A stretch of 64,000 nt of DNA. Source: Formosa agariphila KMM 3901 (GTDB taxonomy: Bacteria > Bacteroidota > Bacteroidia > Flavobacteriales > Flavobacteriaceae). The DNA is taken from positions 632,851 through 696,850 of the forward strand of contig NZ_HG315671.1 of NCBI RefSeq assembly GCF_000723205.1, given 5' to 3'. Below, in pieces: positions 28,624-39,000 of the stretch. Below the pieces are notes generated by a model, which saw only the letters and a list, made by a program, of their open reading frames with translations, ran no database searches and was not told the origin of the DNA. Each line of letters opens with the position of its first letter. The stretch's first letter is position 1. A program made the translations under genes and the position numbers.

Positions 28624-29354
28624 CGACGTTGTCTTACAGCTTCGTATAAGAACGCACCACAAGCTACAGAAACATTTAAAGATTCAATCTCACCTAGTAT
28701 AGGTAGTTTAGCTTTAGCATCTACAAGTTTTAAAACAGAAGGATTAATTCCTTTTCCTTCAGACCCCATAATTATAGCACAGGGTTCGGTAAATGACACA
28801 TCGTATAATACATCATCAGTTTTTTCTGTAGCCGCAATAACTTTTATTCCCGATGCTTGCATAAAAAACATGGCATCTTTAATATGGTCTACTTTACAAA
28901 TAGGCATTTTAAATACCGCACCAGCACTTGTTTTAATAGTATCTCCATTTACAGGAGCACCTCCTTTTTTCTGAATAATAATACCATCAACACCAGTACA
29001 TTCTGCCGTACGTATAATAGCACCAAAGTTTCTAACATCACTTAATTGGTCTAATAGCAAGAATAGGGGAGTCTTTCCAGATTCGGTTACTTTAGTTACC
29101 AACTCTTCAATGTCCCAAAATGTAATAGGAGCAATTTGTGCAACAACACCTTGATGATTTTTAGATGTTAATTTATTTAGTTTTTCTACAGGAACATAAG
29201 AAAAGTTTAGACGTTGCTTACGCAATACACCTTCCAACTCGTGAGAGAGTTCACCTTTAAGTCCTTTTTGAACAAATACCTTGTCAATATTTTCACCAGC
29301 TTGAACAGCTTCTATAACTGCACGAATACCAAAAATTTGAGTCTCCTTTTCCAT
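28620..29354 (-). CDS. rlmB: 23S rRNA 2'-O-methyltransferase of the RlmB (TrmH/SpoU) type
   Basis: 244 residues. The N-terminal substrate-binding domain (about 1-75, starting IFGIRAVIEAVQAGENIDKV) precedes a SpoU knot domain with LLLDQLSDVRNFGAIIRTAE, IIMGSEGKGINPSVLK and LNVSVACGAFLYEA, the three SpoU motifs. RlmB methylates G2251 of 23S rRNA in the peptidyl-transferase P loop. Specificity is assigned from overall similarity; another TrmH-type target is possible. Confidence 0.9.
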   Translation of the reverse strand: MEKETQIFGIRAVIEAVQAGENIDKVFVQKGLKGELSHELEGVLRKQRLNFSYVPVEKLNKLTSKNHQGVVAQIAPITFWDIEELVTKVTESGKTPLFLLLDQLSDVRNFGAIIRTAECTGVDGIIIQKKGGAPVNGDTIKTSAGAVFKMPICKVDHIKDAMFFMQASGIKVIAATEKTDDVLYDVSFTEPCAIIMGSEGKGINPSVLKLVDAKAKLPILGEIESLNVSVACGAFLYEAVRQRR

Positions 29355-29358
29355 GTGT

Positions 29359-29366
29359 CAAAAGTA
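29359..29366 (-). promoter_or_regulatory. -7 promoter box of rlmB
   Basis: TACTTTTG on the minus strand ends four bases before the rlmB ATG, predicting a leaderless or nearly leaderless message. Confidence 0.45.
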
Positions 29367-29403
29367 CAATAATTTATGAATTGGTAAATAAAAGTTTGCG
29401 CAT

Positions 29404-29483
29404 AAAAAAACCGCCTCGATTGAGGTGGTGAAATTTGTATAAAAAAAAGCAGCCGACTAATTGAGATTTTAGTCGACCGCTTT
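29404..29483 (-). terminator. Two hairpins in tandem after the second SusD gene
   Basis: Hairpin one pairs CGACTAA (29454-29460) with TTAGTCG (29469-29475), extended by AAAGC/GCTTT across a small internal loop, and is followed on the minus strand by a T8 run (29448-29441). Hairpin two (29411-29428, CCGCCTC with GAGGTGG) is followed by T7 (29410-29404). Together they insulate rlmB from the highly expressed SusC/SusD genes. Confidence 0.75.
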
Positions 29484-29512
29484 CAAAATAATATGATAAG
29501 ATATTCTAGTGA

Positions 29513-30937
29513 TTAGTTAACATCCCAGAATAACTTTGTTGTTTGCTCGTCACCACCTATTGCAGTAGATGCAGCAGACCAGTTTGGCTCATTTAAGTTT
29601 TGTTCGTTAATTGGGTATGTATAACGTGTTGGTACTGGGTTACCAGTATCTTCAGGTAAGTTGAATTCTGGAGTATCATATGTTCTCCATACTGTCCATC
29701 CTTCAAAACCTCTGTTGTACATTGCTAACCAAAATTGGTTTCCAATAGACGTTTTCCAATCTGCAGCGTTGTAAGCTACTTCTGGTTTAGCTAAATAAGC
29801 TTCTACACCGTCAACTCCCCATTCGTCGAAAGAGGCAGTAATACCATTGATGTAGAATGTTTCTGCAGTGTCACCCACAGCAAATCCTCTTTGTGCAGCG
29901 TCAGCTAGGAAGAAAGAAACTTCAGAAAAGTCTAATAACACACCTCTAAAAGTAGGCTCGTGAATTACAGTACCAATATGAGTGTATGCAGCAAAACTGT
30001 TAGCCGCTCCGTAAATACCACCTGTGTATACACCTTCACCTAAGTTTTCTTCAAAATAAACAGGACGTCTTGGGTCGTCTAACATATTCATGTAATCTAC
30101 TAATGTATTAGCAGGAACAAAATCTGCACGTCCAGACTGTACTAAATCTACCCATAATGGGTTTGTGTTTGGAGTAGCTGCAGCATATTGAATATTTGCA
30201 TTATCTGCGTTAGATGTAAATACACCAGAATCTACAGCAGATTCGATTGTAGTTTGAGCTAATGCTGCCATTCCTGGAGCATCAACAATACGCATTCCAA
30301 TTCTTAATTTTAAAGAGTTACCAAATTTCATCCAAGATGAAATATCACCATAATAGATATTGTCTTCTGAAAATCCAGTACCTGAAAGGTTAGGTATTGC
30401 AGTATTAATACGAGAAACTAAATCTTCGTAAATTGTAGCAGCATCATCATATTCAGGTAATAAAGTAGTCTCAGACTGTAAAGCTTGAGAATAAGGAATA
30501 TCTCCAAACGTATCTACTAATTGTTGCCAAGTATACACTTCTAATATTTCAATTTGAGCTAATCTCGTGTTTTTATCTGCTTCAGATAAATCTACATCAG
30601 CTTCTGTATATTCTTTAGCTGTTTTTAAATCTAGAAGTACATCTCTATATAATTCAGACCAGTGGTACTGAGGAATGTTTCTGTTATTTAAATCGTAATT
30701 CGCTTCATCGATATATGTTGTTTCTGTCCAATATTGACCAAGTAATCTGAATACGTTAACATTAACGTTTGTACTTGTCATTTGGTCAAATAAACTCTTA
30801 GTGGCAGAATTAAACAAGAACGCTGCTTCTACCTCTGTAGGGTTTTTTGGATCTTTATTATAGCTTTCATACTTCTCATCAGACATACAAGATGCTAGAA
30901 CTATAAAAGACAATGCTGTTATAAATATTTTTTTCAT
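29513..30937 (-). CDS. SusD/RagB-family outer-membrane lipoprotein (second type)
   Basis: 474 residues. The lipoprotein signal peptide has its lipobox at LASC (Cys17, MKKIFITALSFIVLASC). The body matches the SusD-like type with STNVNVNVFRLLGQYWTETT, LRIGMRIVDAPGMA and the C-terminal GNQFWLAMYNRGFEGWTVWR. It caps the SusC-like channel encoded 14 bases upstream and binds nutrient on the cell surface. The substrate is unknown: no glycosidase, lyase, sulfatase or peptidase gene is adjacent. Confidence 0.93.
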   Translation of the reverse strand: MKKIFITALSFIVLASCMSDEKYESYNKDPKNPTEVEAAFLFNSATKSLFDQMTSTNVNVNVFRLLGQYWTETTYIDEANYDLNNRNIPQYHWSELYRDVLLDLKTAKEYTEADVDLSEADKNTRLAQIEILEVYTWQQLVDTFGDIPYSQALQSETTLLPEYDDAATIYEDLVSRINTAIPNLSGTGFSEDNIYYGDISSWMKFGNSLKLRIGMRIVDAPGMAALAQTTIESAVDSGVFTSNADNANIQYAAATPNTNPLWVDLVQSGRADFVPANTLVDYMNMLDDPRRPVYFEENLGEGVYTGGIYGAANSFAAYTHIGTVIHEPTFRGVLLDFSEVSFFLADAAQRGFAVGDTAETFYINGITASFDEWGVDGVEAYLAKPEVAYNAADWKTSIGNQFWLAMYNRGFEGWTVWRTYDTPEFNLPEDTGNPVPTRYTYPINEQNLNEPNWSAASTAIGGDEQTTKLFWDVN

Positions 30938-30951
30938 GATTTTTTCTTTTT

Positions 30952-33900
30952 TTAGAACTGTAATTTAACACTTGCACCAATTTCTCTAATTGCAGGGTAT
31001 GCACCAGATTGGTATCCTTGAACGTTACCAGAGCTTAATCCTGCTTCAGGGTCAGAGAAAGGAACATTCTTATCGATAATCCATAAGTTTCTACCAATTA
31101 TAGAGAAAGTAACTCCTGTAAAAGGTAATCTTGCTAATTGGTCGTTATCGAAGTTATAACTAATACTAGCTTCTCTTAATTTAACATAACCTGCATCGTA
31201 AACGTGCTGAGAGTTAGACGCTCTAGCATAACCCCATGGGTTAGCATAAGTGCTTGCATTTGCTCTTACTGTGTTTGTAGAACCATCTGCTTGAACACCT
31301 GGTAAAATTACTCCACCACCATTATCTAAAGTATTTCTAACAGGGTTTCCTAAATCGTTAGTACCTGCTGTAAAGTCATACATTCCTGTTGCGTAACCAT
31401 ACCATGTATCTAAAGAGAATAAATCTCCACCTTTTTGCATATCAATTAAGAAGCTTAAGTTGAAGTTTTTATAGTTAAATGAGTTAAATAAACCAGCTTT
31501 CCAATCAGGGTTAACATCACCAATTACATTGTTGTTACTACTTGTAGTCTCGTAGTAACCATTTGCTCCAACTATTGGTTGTCCGTTTTCATGGTAAACT
31601 AAATCTGTACCTCTAATAGTACCGTAAGCTTCACCAGGAGTTGCGTTAATACTAACACCACCTTGTAAAGATGCTAAAACTAAGTTGTCAATTCCATCTG
31701 TTAATTCTTCTACTAAACTTTCGTTTTTAGACCAGTTAACATTCATGTCCCAAGAAAAATCTTCTGTACGAATTGGGCTAATATTTAAAGTTACTTCCCA
31801 ACCTTTGTTAGAAATAGTACCTGCGTTAAGAATTGCAGAAGTATAACCTGTAGAGTTAGATAATGGCACACTTGTAATTTGGTTTTCGTTAAGTGCATCG
31901 TAGTAAGATACATCGAAACCAAAACGTTTTTGGAAAAATTGCATTTCTAAACCAACTTCCCAGTTTGTTTGTTCTTCTGGAAGTAATTCTAAGTTACCTT
32001 TAATACTTGGGTTTGTAGCAATACCACCGTTAAAAGGCGTACCAATTACATAAGTATTAAATACGTTATAAGGATCTGTATCGTTACCTCTTACTTTACC
32101 AAATGTTAACCAATTGCTTTGGATTAATTCAGAAAAAATGAATGATCCAGTAGCAGACCAGTAGTCGTAACGGTTATCTGCAATAGGTAAAGATGAAGAA
32201 CGGTCTGTTCTAAAAGTACCTTCAACAAATAGGAAGTTATCATAACCTAAACTAGCTTGGATATACTCACCATCTACCATTTTAACTTCTTCTCTCTCAA
32301 CTGGTGCTTCTAAACCATTTACACTATTAGATAATGCATAAAGACCTGCAAGGTTTAATCCTCCGTTAGTCTCTGCGTAAATACTATTTAATTCATTACG
32401 TCTTAAGTTAAAACCAGCAATACCAGAAAGGTTAATTTTGTCTGATAAATCTTTATTGAAAGATAACATTAAGTCGTAGTTATATTCTGCAACATTTCTG
32501 TTAAAACGAGAATATTGAGATACATCTACAGAACCAACAGCAATTCTTTCTTCTTGTAATTCAGAGTAAGTATCGTAAGTGAAACGTCCTAATACGCTTA
32601 ACCAATCTGTAATTTCATAATCTAAAACTACATTACCCCAGAATCTGTTACGAGTATCTGTTTCGTAGTTTTCGTAACGTGTCCAGTAAAAGTTATCAGA
32701 ATAAAGAGGAGATACATCAGAAGAACTGTTAGAGTTCCAAGTAATGTTTTGTCCTGTTTGTAAATAAGCTTGTTTTTGTTCTTCTAAATCAACGTTAGTT
32801 TGAAACCATTGTCTAAACTGTTGCATTGGGTTTTTAGAATCGTAACCTGTTCCGTAACGACCTTTACCATCTGTTTTAGTAAAGTTAAAACTTGTAGAAG
32901 CAGTAAGCTTTTCTGTTAAGTTTAAAGATCCATTAAATGAAATGTTATTTCTTTTAATTTCTGAATTAGGTAAATTACCTTCTTGCATCATATTAGTGTA
33001 CCCTAAACGGAATGTTCCTTTTTCATCACCACCAGTTAAATCTACTGAGTTGATTAAAGTTGAAGATGTAGTCCAAACAGAGTTTGCATCGTTTTCTGCA
33101 TACTGCCAAGGTGTAGCTTGTTGGTACGTGTCTAATTCTGGGTAGATAGAATTCCATTGGTAAACCATTCTATCTGGATCGAAAGCACCTCCATAAGAAG
33201 CATCTTCTCCAAATGGTACAGTTTCATCTAAAATACCATCACCGTTAACGTCTTCTAAATTGAAGTAACCGTCTGCAGTAGCATAATATGGTCCATAACC
33301 AGCACCATATTGTTTTTGGTAAGTTGGTAATGTTTCTTTGTCAGGCGTACCTACTGTTAGACTAGAGTTAATAGTAACACCAATACCTTTTTGTTTTTTA
33401 CCTTTTTTAGTAGTAATCATAATTACACCATTCGATGCTCTAGAACCATATAATGCAGATGCTGCTGCACCTTTTAATACGTTAATAGATTCAATATCGT
33501 CTGGGTTAATATCTGATGCTGCGTTACCATAATCGTAACCACCACGACCATTCTGTTGATCTGCAGTGTTAGAAATACCGTTGTCGATTGGAATACCATC
33601 GATAACGAATAATGCTTGGTTGTTACCAGAAACAGAACTACTACCACGTATTACTACGTTTGTAGATCCACCAATAGTACCTGAAGGTTTAACATTTAAA
33701 CCCGCAACTTTACCAGATAATGCATTTACGAAGTTTTGTGACTTTACTGTAGATACAGCTTCACCATCTACTTCCTGACTGGCATATCCTAATTGCTTTT
33801 TTTCTCTTGAAATACCAAGCGCTGTAACAACAACTTCGTCTAGTTGAGCTAAATCTTCTTCAAGAGTCATGTTAATAATTGAAGATGCCCCAACAGTTAT

Positions 33901-34146
33901 GCTTTTTGTTTTATACCCAATAAATGAGAAGGATAAAACTTCTGCAGTTGCAGCATCAAGGGAATAGTTACCATCAAAATCTGTTTGAGTACCAGTTGAA
34001 GTACCTTTAACAATAATGTTAACTCCCGGAAGAGGTAAACCATTTGAGTCTGAAACGGTCCCTGTAATTGTCTTTTCTTGTGCGAACGTAAGTTGCACGA
34101 CAAACGCTAGGAATAGCGTTAGAATTCCATTAAACTTTGTTTTCAT
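30952..34146 (-). CDS. SusC/RagA-family TonB-linked outer-membrane receptor
   Basis: 1064 residues. A signal peptide ends at TFAQ (about 22), then a carboxypeptidase-regulatory-like beta domain (ITGTVSDSNGLPLPGVNI, about 25-105), then a plug domain (DEVVVTALGISREKKQLGYA through YGSRASNGVIMITT, about 105-245) and a 22-strand barrel ending in Phe. The typical SusC gating motif IRGSSSVSGNNQALFVIDGI is present. It imports substrate captured by the adjacent SusD. The VTALGISREKKQLGYA form of the plug goes with the second SusD type found next to it. The first about 50 codons are close to those of the other SusC at 36088-39228. Confidence 0.95.
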   Translation of the reverse strand: MKTKFNGILTLFLAFVVQLTFAQEKTITGTVSDSNGLPLPGVNIIVKGTSTGTQTDFDGNYSLDAATAEVLSFSFIGYKTKSITVGASSIINMTLEEDLAQLDEVVVTALGISREKKQLGYASQEVDGEAVSTVKSQNFVNALSGKVAGLNVKPSGTIGGSTNVVIRGSSSVSGNNQALFVIDGIPIDNGISNTADQQNGRGGYDYGNAASDINPDDIESINVLKGAAASALYGSRASNGVIMITTKKGKKQKGIGVTINSSLTVGTPDKETLPTYQKQYGAGYGPYYATADGYFNLEDVNGDGILDETVPFGEDASYGGAFDPDRMVYQWNSIYPELDTYQQATPWQYAENDANSVWTTSSTLINSVDLTGGDEKGTFRLGYTNMMQEGNLPNSEIKRNNISFNGSLNLTEKLTASTSFNFTKTDGKGRYGTGYDSKNPMQQFRQWFQTNVDLEEQKQAYLQTGQNITWNSNSSSDVSPLYSDNFYWTRYENYETDTRNRFWGNVVLDYEITDWLSVLGRFTYDTYSELQEERIAVGSVDVSQYSRFNRNVAEYNYDLMLSFNKDLSDKINLSGIAGFNLRRNELNSIYAETNGGLNLAGLYALSNSVNGLEAPVEREEVKMVDGEYIQASLGYDNFLFVEGTFRTDRSSSLPIADNRYDYWSATGSFIFSELIQSNWLTFGKVRGNDTDPYNVFNTYVIGTPFNGGIATNPSIKGNLELLPEEQTNWEVGLEMQFFQKRFGFDVSYYDALNENQITSVPLSNSTGYTSAILNAGTISNKGWEVTLNISPIRTEDFSWDMNVNWSKNESLVEELTDGIDNLVLASLQGGVSINATPGEAYGTIRGTDLVYHENGQPIVGANGYYETTSSNNNVIGDVNPDWKAGLFNSFNYKNFNLSFLIDMQKGGDLFSLDTWYGYATGMYDFTAGTNDLGNPVRNTLDNGGGVILPGVQADGSTNTVRANASTYANPWGYARASNSQHVYDAGYVKLREASISYNFDNDQLARLPFTGVTFSIIGRNLWIIDKNVPFSDPEAGLSSGNVQGYQSGAYPAIREIGASVKLQF

Positions 34147-34164
34147 TTTATTTTATTTGAATTA

Positions 34165-34207
34165 GTCTACTGCCAAAATGGTAATAATTTGTTAATAAAA
34201 CAATAAT
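34165..34207 (-). promoter_or_regulatory. Promoter of the downstream SusC/SusD pair
   Basis: On the minus strand, TTG at 34203-34201 in ATTATTGTTTTATTAAC, a 17-base gap, then TACCATTTTG (34183-34174). The same arrangement and neighbouring bases precede the other SusC gene. The leader to the ATG is about 20 bases, with GACTAATTCAAATA shared by both copies. Confidence 0.55.
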
Positions 34208-34593
34208 CTAATCTTAAAATTATTGTTTAAGCCCGTTTTTTAACGAAAATGAAAAAAAACGGACATGTATTTTAAAAAAATAGGTATTAAAGCTGCTTTA
34301 ATGCTAATTAACTAAGCTGCCTTTTAGCGCATATAATTTTTAGACTGTAATTGTACTGTACAATTGACGCAATTGTCTGTTTTTTTAGGTGTTTCTGTGA
34401 TGTAAATGTCTAATTTCTGCTAATCGTTTAATTTTTTTAATCTAAAATCGATCATAAACGGGGTGTATTAGGTCGTTTTTGGATAGAAAATTTGGTTTTT
34501 AATGCTGTTTAGAACATACTATTCTGGTGCGTACAGTCTTAAATTTAATATGAAATAGGGGAGTGTAATGCTGTGTGAATTTAATGTAAAAAA
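34208..34593. other. Non-coding gap between the two SusC/SusD pairs, with a 17-base palindrome
   Basis: No gene is seen in this very AT-rich stretch. It holds a perfect inverted repeat AATTGTAC-T-GTACAATT at 34349-34365, about 180 bases before the second SusC promoter and suitable for a dimeric regulator. It also holds a hairpin with arms CCGTTTTTT (34233-34241) and AAAAAACGG (34254-34262). No SusR, ECF or anti-sigma gene sits next to the pairs, so regulation must come from elsewhere. Confidence 0.5.
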
Positions 34594-34622
34594 AAAGAGG
34601 TTGCTTTAAAAGCAACCTCTTT
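34594..34622. terminator. Terminator after the first SusD gene
   Basis: Stem AAAGAGGTTGCT (34594-34605) with AGCAACCTCTTT (34611-34622), five-base loop, and a run of A on the lower-coordinate side that gives U on the minus strand. It ends the SusC-SusD transcript that begins near 39250. Confidence 0.85.
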
Positions 34623-34648
34623 AATAAAGTATAGAAAATAACGAATAG

Positions 34649-36076
34649 TTATCTACCGACGTTAATATTATCGTCAATATTTATATTAGCATCAATTTCT
34701 TCTTGAGGAATTTTTAGGAAGAACCTTACATCGTTAGCTGATAAAGAAGCAGATTCTTTAACACGGTGGTTACCTGTTCTTGTAATACCTCTTTGTAATC
34801 TCTTAGCATCGAACCACTCAACACCAGTTTCTGCATATAATTCTTTTCTTCTTTCTACTAATATTTCTTCAAAAAGAGCATTTCCTGTATTATTAGATTT
34901 TACAGCATTAGCATCTCTGTTCGATTGAATTGCGAAAAGTAAATCATGAGCTGTAGCTTCATCACCTAAATGATAATTTGCTTCAGCTTCAATTAAAATC
35001 ATTTCAGGAGTTCTAATATAAGCGAAATCTGAATCGAAGTTAAATTCGAATTTAGAAGTTACGTAATGTCTAAAATCCTCTGCAGCCACTCCGTAAGCAT
35101 TTTGGAATAAGTTTCTTACATCAGTAGCAGAAAATAAGTTTACAAAATCATTATTAAAGTGCGTTGCTGCGTATGATAATGTGTAATGATCTGCCATAGA
35201 GTGTGGTGCTCCCCAATAGTAGTTAGATTGGTCTGTAGATTGTGGTGCTGCCCATATCCATTCTTCGTTAGTAATATCGCTAAAACCATTTCCGTAACTA
35301 GCTGCATCTAAAACTGATGATGGAGATCCACCGTAAGCTAACATCGCTGCTTCTTTTGCACCGCTCCAGTTTTCAGTTACTTGGTATACTCTTGCTAAAA
35401 TAGCATTTGCTACATTTTGATTTACATACGATTTTCCTAATCTGTAGTCGTCTAAGTTAGCTACCGCATAAGTTAAATCGTCAATTATTAAGTCGTATAC
35501 TTCTTGAAGTGTAGACATTGGCTTACCTTCTAGAGAAAGTTCAAGATAAATAGGAGGAGCCGGAAGTGTAGCATCGTATGTATAAGTATGTTGATACTCC
35601 ATAGCTAATTGAAAGTACATGAAAGCTCTAATAGCTTTTCCTTGTGCACTTAATTGCGCTTTATCTTCTGCAGGGATTGCTTCACTAGCTTCAACACCAT
35701 TAATTAGCGTGTTTGCTTGGTTGATAATGTAGTAAGGGAATTCCCAGTTAAATACAGTTCTTCTGTAGGTAGGTTCTCTGTTATCGTTGGTGTAGTCGAA
35801 ACCAAACCAGTTGTTTGCTTGAATAACATCGTTTCCTTTCATTACTCTAGCAAAATAAATGGAATTAACCCCAGCAGCATCAGTACTAGTAAACTGACCT
35901 CTAAAATTTCTTAATATTCCAGACATTAAAGCTTCTACACCTTCTCTTGAGTTGAATACAACTTCTTCAGTAACTGATTCTGTTGGTGCAGGGTCTGTTA
36001 ACACATCTTCAGTACAACTTACAAATGCTGTAGTTGTAAAGACCGCAAGGATAAGTTTTGATATATATTTTTTCAT
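34649..36076 (-). CDS. RagB/SusD-family nutrient-uptake outer-membrane lipoprotein
   Basis: 475 residues with a lipoprotein signal peptide and lipobox FVSC (Cys21). The classic SusD fold is indicated by the N-terminal TPR-like helices (AQGKAIRAFMYFQLAMEYQ, NAILARVYQVTENWSGAKEA) and the C-terminal RagB motif ILVERRKELYAETGVEWFD with KRLQRG. It is the usual RagB/SusD type, unlike the partner encoded at 29513. It binds nutrient for the SusC protein encoded 11 bases upstream. No enzyme gene in the locus shows the substrate. Confidence 0.94.
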   Translation of the reverse strand: MKKYISKLILAVFTTTAFVSCTEDVLTDPAPTESVTEEVVFNSREGVEALMSGILRNFRGQFTSTDAAGVNSIYFARVMKGNDVIQANNWFGFDYTNDNREPTYRRTVFNWEFPYYIINQANTLINGVEASEAIPAEDKAQLSAQGKAIRAFMYFQLAMEYQHTYTYDATLPAPPIYLELSLEGKPMSTLQEVYDLIIDDLTYAVANLDDYRLGKSYVNQNVANAILARVYQVTENWSGAKEAAMLAYGGSPSSVLDAASYGNGFSDITNEEWIWAAPQSTDQSNYYWGAPHSMADHYTLSYAATHFNNDFVNLFSATDVRNLFQNAYGVAAEDFRHYVTSKFEFNFDSDFAYIRTPEMILIEAEANYHLGDEATAHDLLFAIQSNRDANAVKSNNTGNALFEEILVERRKELYAETGVEWFDAKRLQRGITRTGNHRVKESASLSANDVRFFLKIPQEEIDANINIDDNINVGR

Positions 36077-36087
36077 TTTTTTAAATT

Positions 36088-39000
36088 TTAAAATTGTAAG
36101 TTAACACCTAATGACATGATTCTCTGGTTGTATGTACGGCTATCTGTTGTACCAGCGAAACTTTGTTCAGGATCTAAACCATCGTGACTTTGTAAGGTCC
36201 ATAAGTTGTCTCCTTGAAAGTATACTCTTAAGTTAGTTACACCTAATCTATCTGTTATAGAGCTATCAAAGTTATAACCAAAGTTTAAAGCTTTAAGTCT
36301 TAAGTAGTTGTTTTCGTATAAGAATCTTGTAGACGTAGAGTTGAAATCGTTATTAGCTGTAGTTAGCATAGGAACATCTGTAATGTCTCCTGGTTGTTGC
36401 CATCTATTTGCAATATCTGCATGTGCTGCTCTACCTGCATTTTCCATACTACCCATTAAATTTGCATATGAGCTATCGTAAATGTAAGACCCTACACTAA
36501 AGTTAAATAAGAAGTTTAAATCCCAGTTTTTATAACGTAAGTAGTTATTCATACCTCCTACGAAATCTGGTAAAGAAGATTTTCCTGAGTAGTTTCTAGA
36601 TGCTTCTGCATATACAGAAGTTACTTCTTTTTCTCCTGTAGGTTCTCCATCTGCTCCAATTACATCTTTAAACCAAGTACCTTGACCTGTTTCTGGATCT
36701 ACACCAGCCCATTCTTGTATGTAAAATTCGTAAGTAGATTTTCCAACTTCCCAACGTTTAGTTCCGTTAATAAAAGATTCTTGCGTAAGCTCTGTAATTT
36801 CCATTTCGTTTTTAGAAATGTTGAAATTAGTACTCCATTGGAAGTTTTTAGAATTAATGTTTCTAGTTGTAATCTCTAATTCGAAACCGTAGTTTTTAAT
36901 AGCACCAACGTTTGTTGTAATAGCGTCGTTTCCTGTAGAAATTGCTAATGGTTGGTTGTAAATTAAGTCTTTAGATGCTTTGTTGTAAAATTCTAAGCTA
37001 CCTGAAATTCTATCTTGAAAAAATCCGAAATCAAGTCCAATGTTTGCAGATGCAGTTTTTTCCCAAGTTAAATTTGGATCTGCTACACTACCTAAAATAA
37101 CACCGGTGTTATCTAATTGGTTCCAACCTGTTTCATATAAAGATAAGTATGGGAAGTATAATGCGTTACCAGCAGAATCTAAAATGTTATTGTTACCTAA
37201 TTCTCCGTAAGAACCTTTAAGTTTTAAGAAGCTAATTACGTTACTATCATTTAAGAAGTTTTCTTCAGAAATTATCCAAGATCCTCCAACAGAGTAGAAG
37301 TCTCCCCATCTTACGTGGTCTGCAAATCTAGAAGATCCATCTCTACGGTAAGATCCTTCAATAAAGTATTTTTCGCTGTAGTTGTAAGAAGCACGTGCTA
37401 AGTAAGACATTAACCCTTCGTTAGTAAAAGCACCACTTACATTTTCTGGAGTTGTACTACCGTTTAATACTTGTACGTTAGGTAGGAATCCTACACCTTG
37501 TGCTCCTAATTCGTCGTTTTCTCTTTTGTAAGTTTCGTAAATTAAGTTAGCACCTACGTTATGGTTACCAAATGATTTGTTGAAATTTAAAGAGTTTGTC
37601 CAGTTTTTAGTTGTAACGAAATCTCTATCTTGAGAAACTCTACCACCTACATTAGCAGCGTAACCGTATTCATTATGAACGTATTCGTAAGAATCGAAAA
37701 CATATTTCTCGTAGTAATATTGAGTTTTAAAATTTAAGTAATCTGTAAAATCAATTTTAGCATATCCGTTAACAGAGGTTAAATCTCTTTTGTAACGTAC
37801 ATCGTAGTTGTATAAAGCACCAACTCCGTTTTCTCCACCAAATACTGGTCTTACTCCGTTAACAGATTGAGAACCACTATTGTTACCGTAGTCGTAAATT
37901 CTATCTCCGTTTCCGTCTAAAATTAAACTTCCGTTACCGTCTCTTTGGTATAATGGGTAGTAAGACGACACGCTGTAGTACCATTGTTGTGCACTTTGAA
38001 ATGATGTTCCAGATTGTGTTGGGTAGTTTTGGTCTGAATGCGAATAGAACATATTAACACCAGTTGTTAACCAGTCTGTTAATTCAGAATCAATATTCAT
38101 TCTAACAGTACCTCTTGTAAAATTAGATGTTTCAATAGCTCCTTCTTGGTCTACATAGTTTAAACCTAAAAAGTAATTTGTTTTTTCGCTACCTCCAGCA
38201 ATGTTAAAAGCATATTCTTGTCTTACAGCGCTGTTGTTAAATAAATTATCACTCCAATCGTTATCCCATAACTTATCAGTAGTAACTAGTTCACCATCAG
38301 TTCCAACAGGAGCACCATTTCCGTAAGGATCATATCCCAATACAGAAACTAAATTGTCTGTAGCGTATTGTGCAGCATCTGTTGCAGTGCTACCTTGGCT
38401 GTATAACTGCTCGTTTCTTAGAGCTTCCCAAGAATACTTTGTAAATTCGTCTGTTGTTGCAAGCTCGTGAAAATCAACGGCTTGGTTAGCGATACCAGTT
38501 TTTGTGCTAAAGTTAACTTGAACAGGCATGTCTTTTTTACCACGCTTAGTAGTAATTACAATTACCCCGTTAGCCCCTCTAGAACCGTATAAAGCTGTAG
38601 AAGACGCATCCTTTAATACACTCATGCTTTCTACTTGATCTCCACTAATAGAGTTTAAGTTTCCATTAAAAGGAGCACCGTCAACAATAATTAAGGGATC
38701 TGCAGAAGCGTTAATAGAACCAACTCCACGTATTCTAATAGTAGGGTTGTCTCCTGGTTGACCTCCAGATTGTACAATGTTTACACCAGATACCGTACCT
38801 TGTAACGTAGATGTTACCGATACAGTTTGTTGTTTTTCAATTGTAGCTGCATCAATAGAACTTACCGCACCAACAATAGATTTTTTTGTTTGCGACCCGT
38901 ATGCAACTACTATAACTTCATCTAATTCAGCTAAATCCTCTGCTAGTGTTAAATCAATTGTATTTGAAGTACCCACTGTAACTGATTGTGTCTTGTATCC

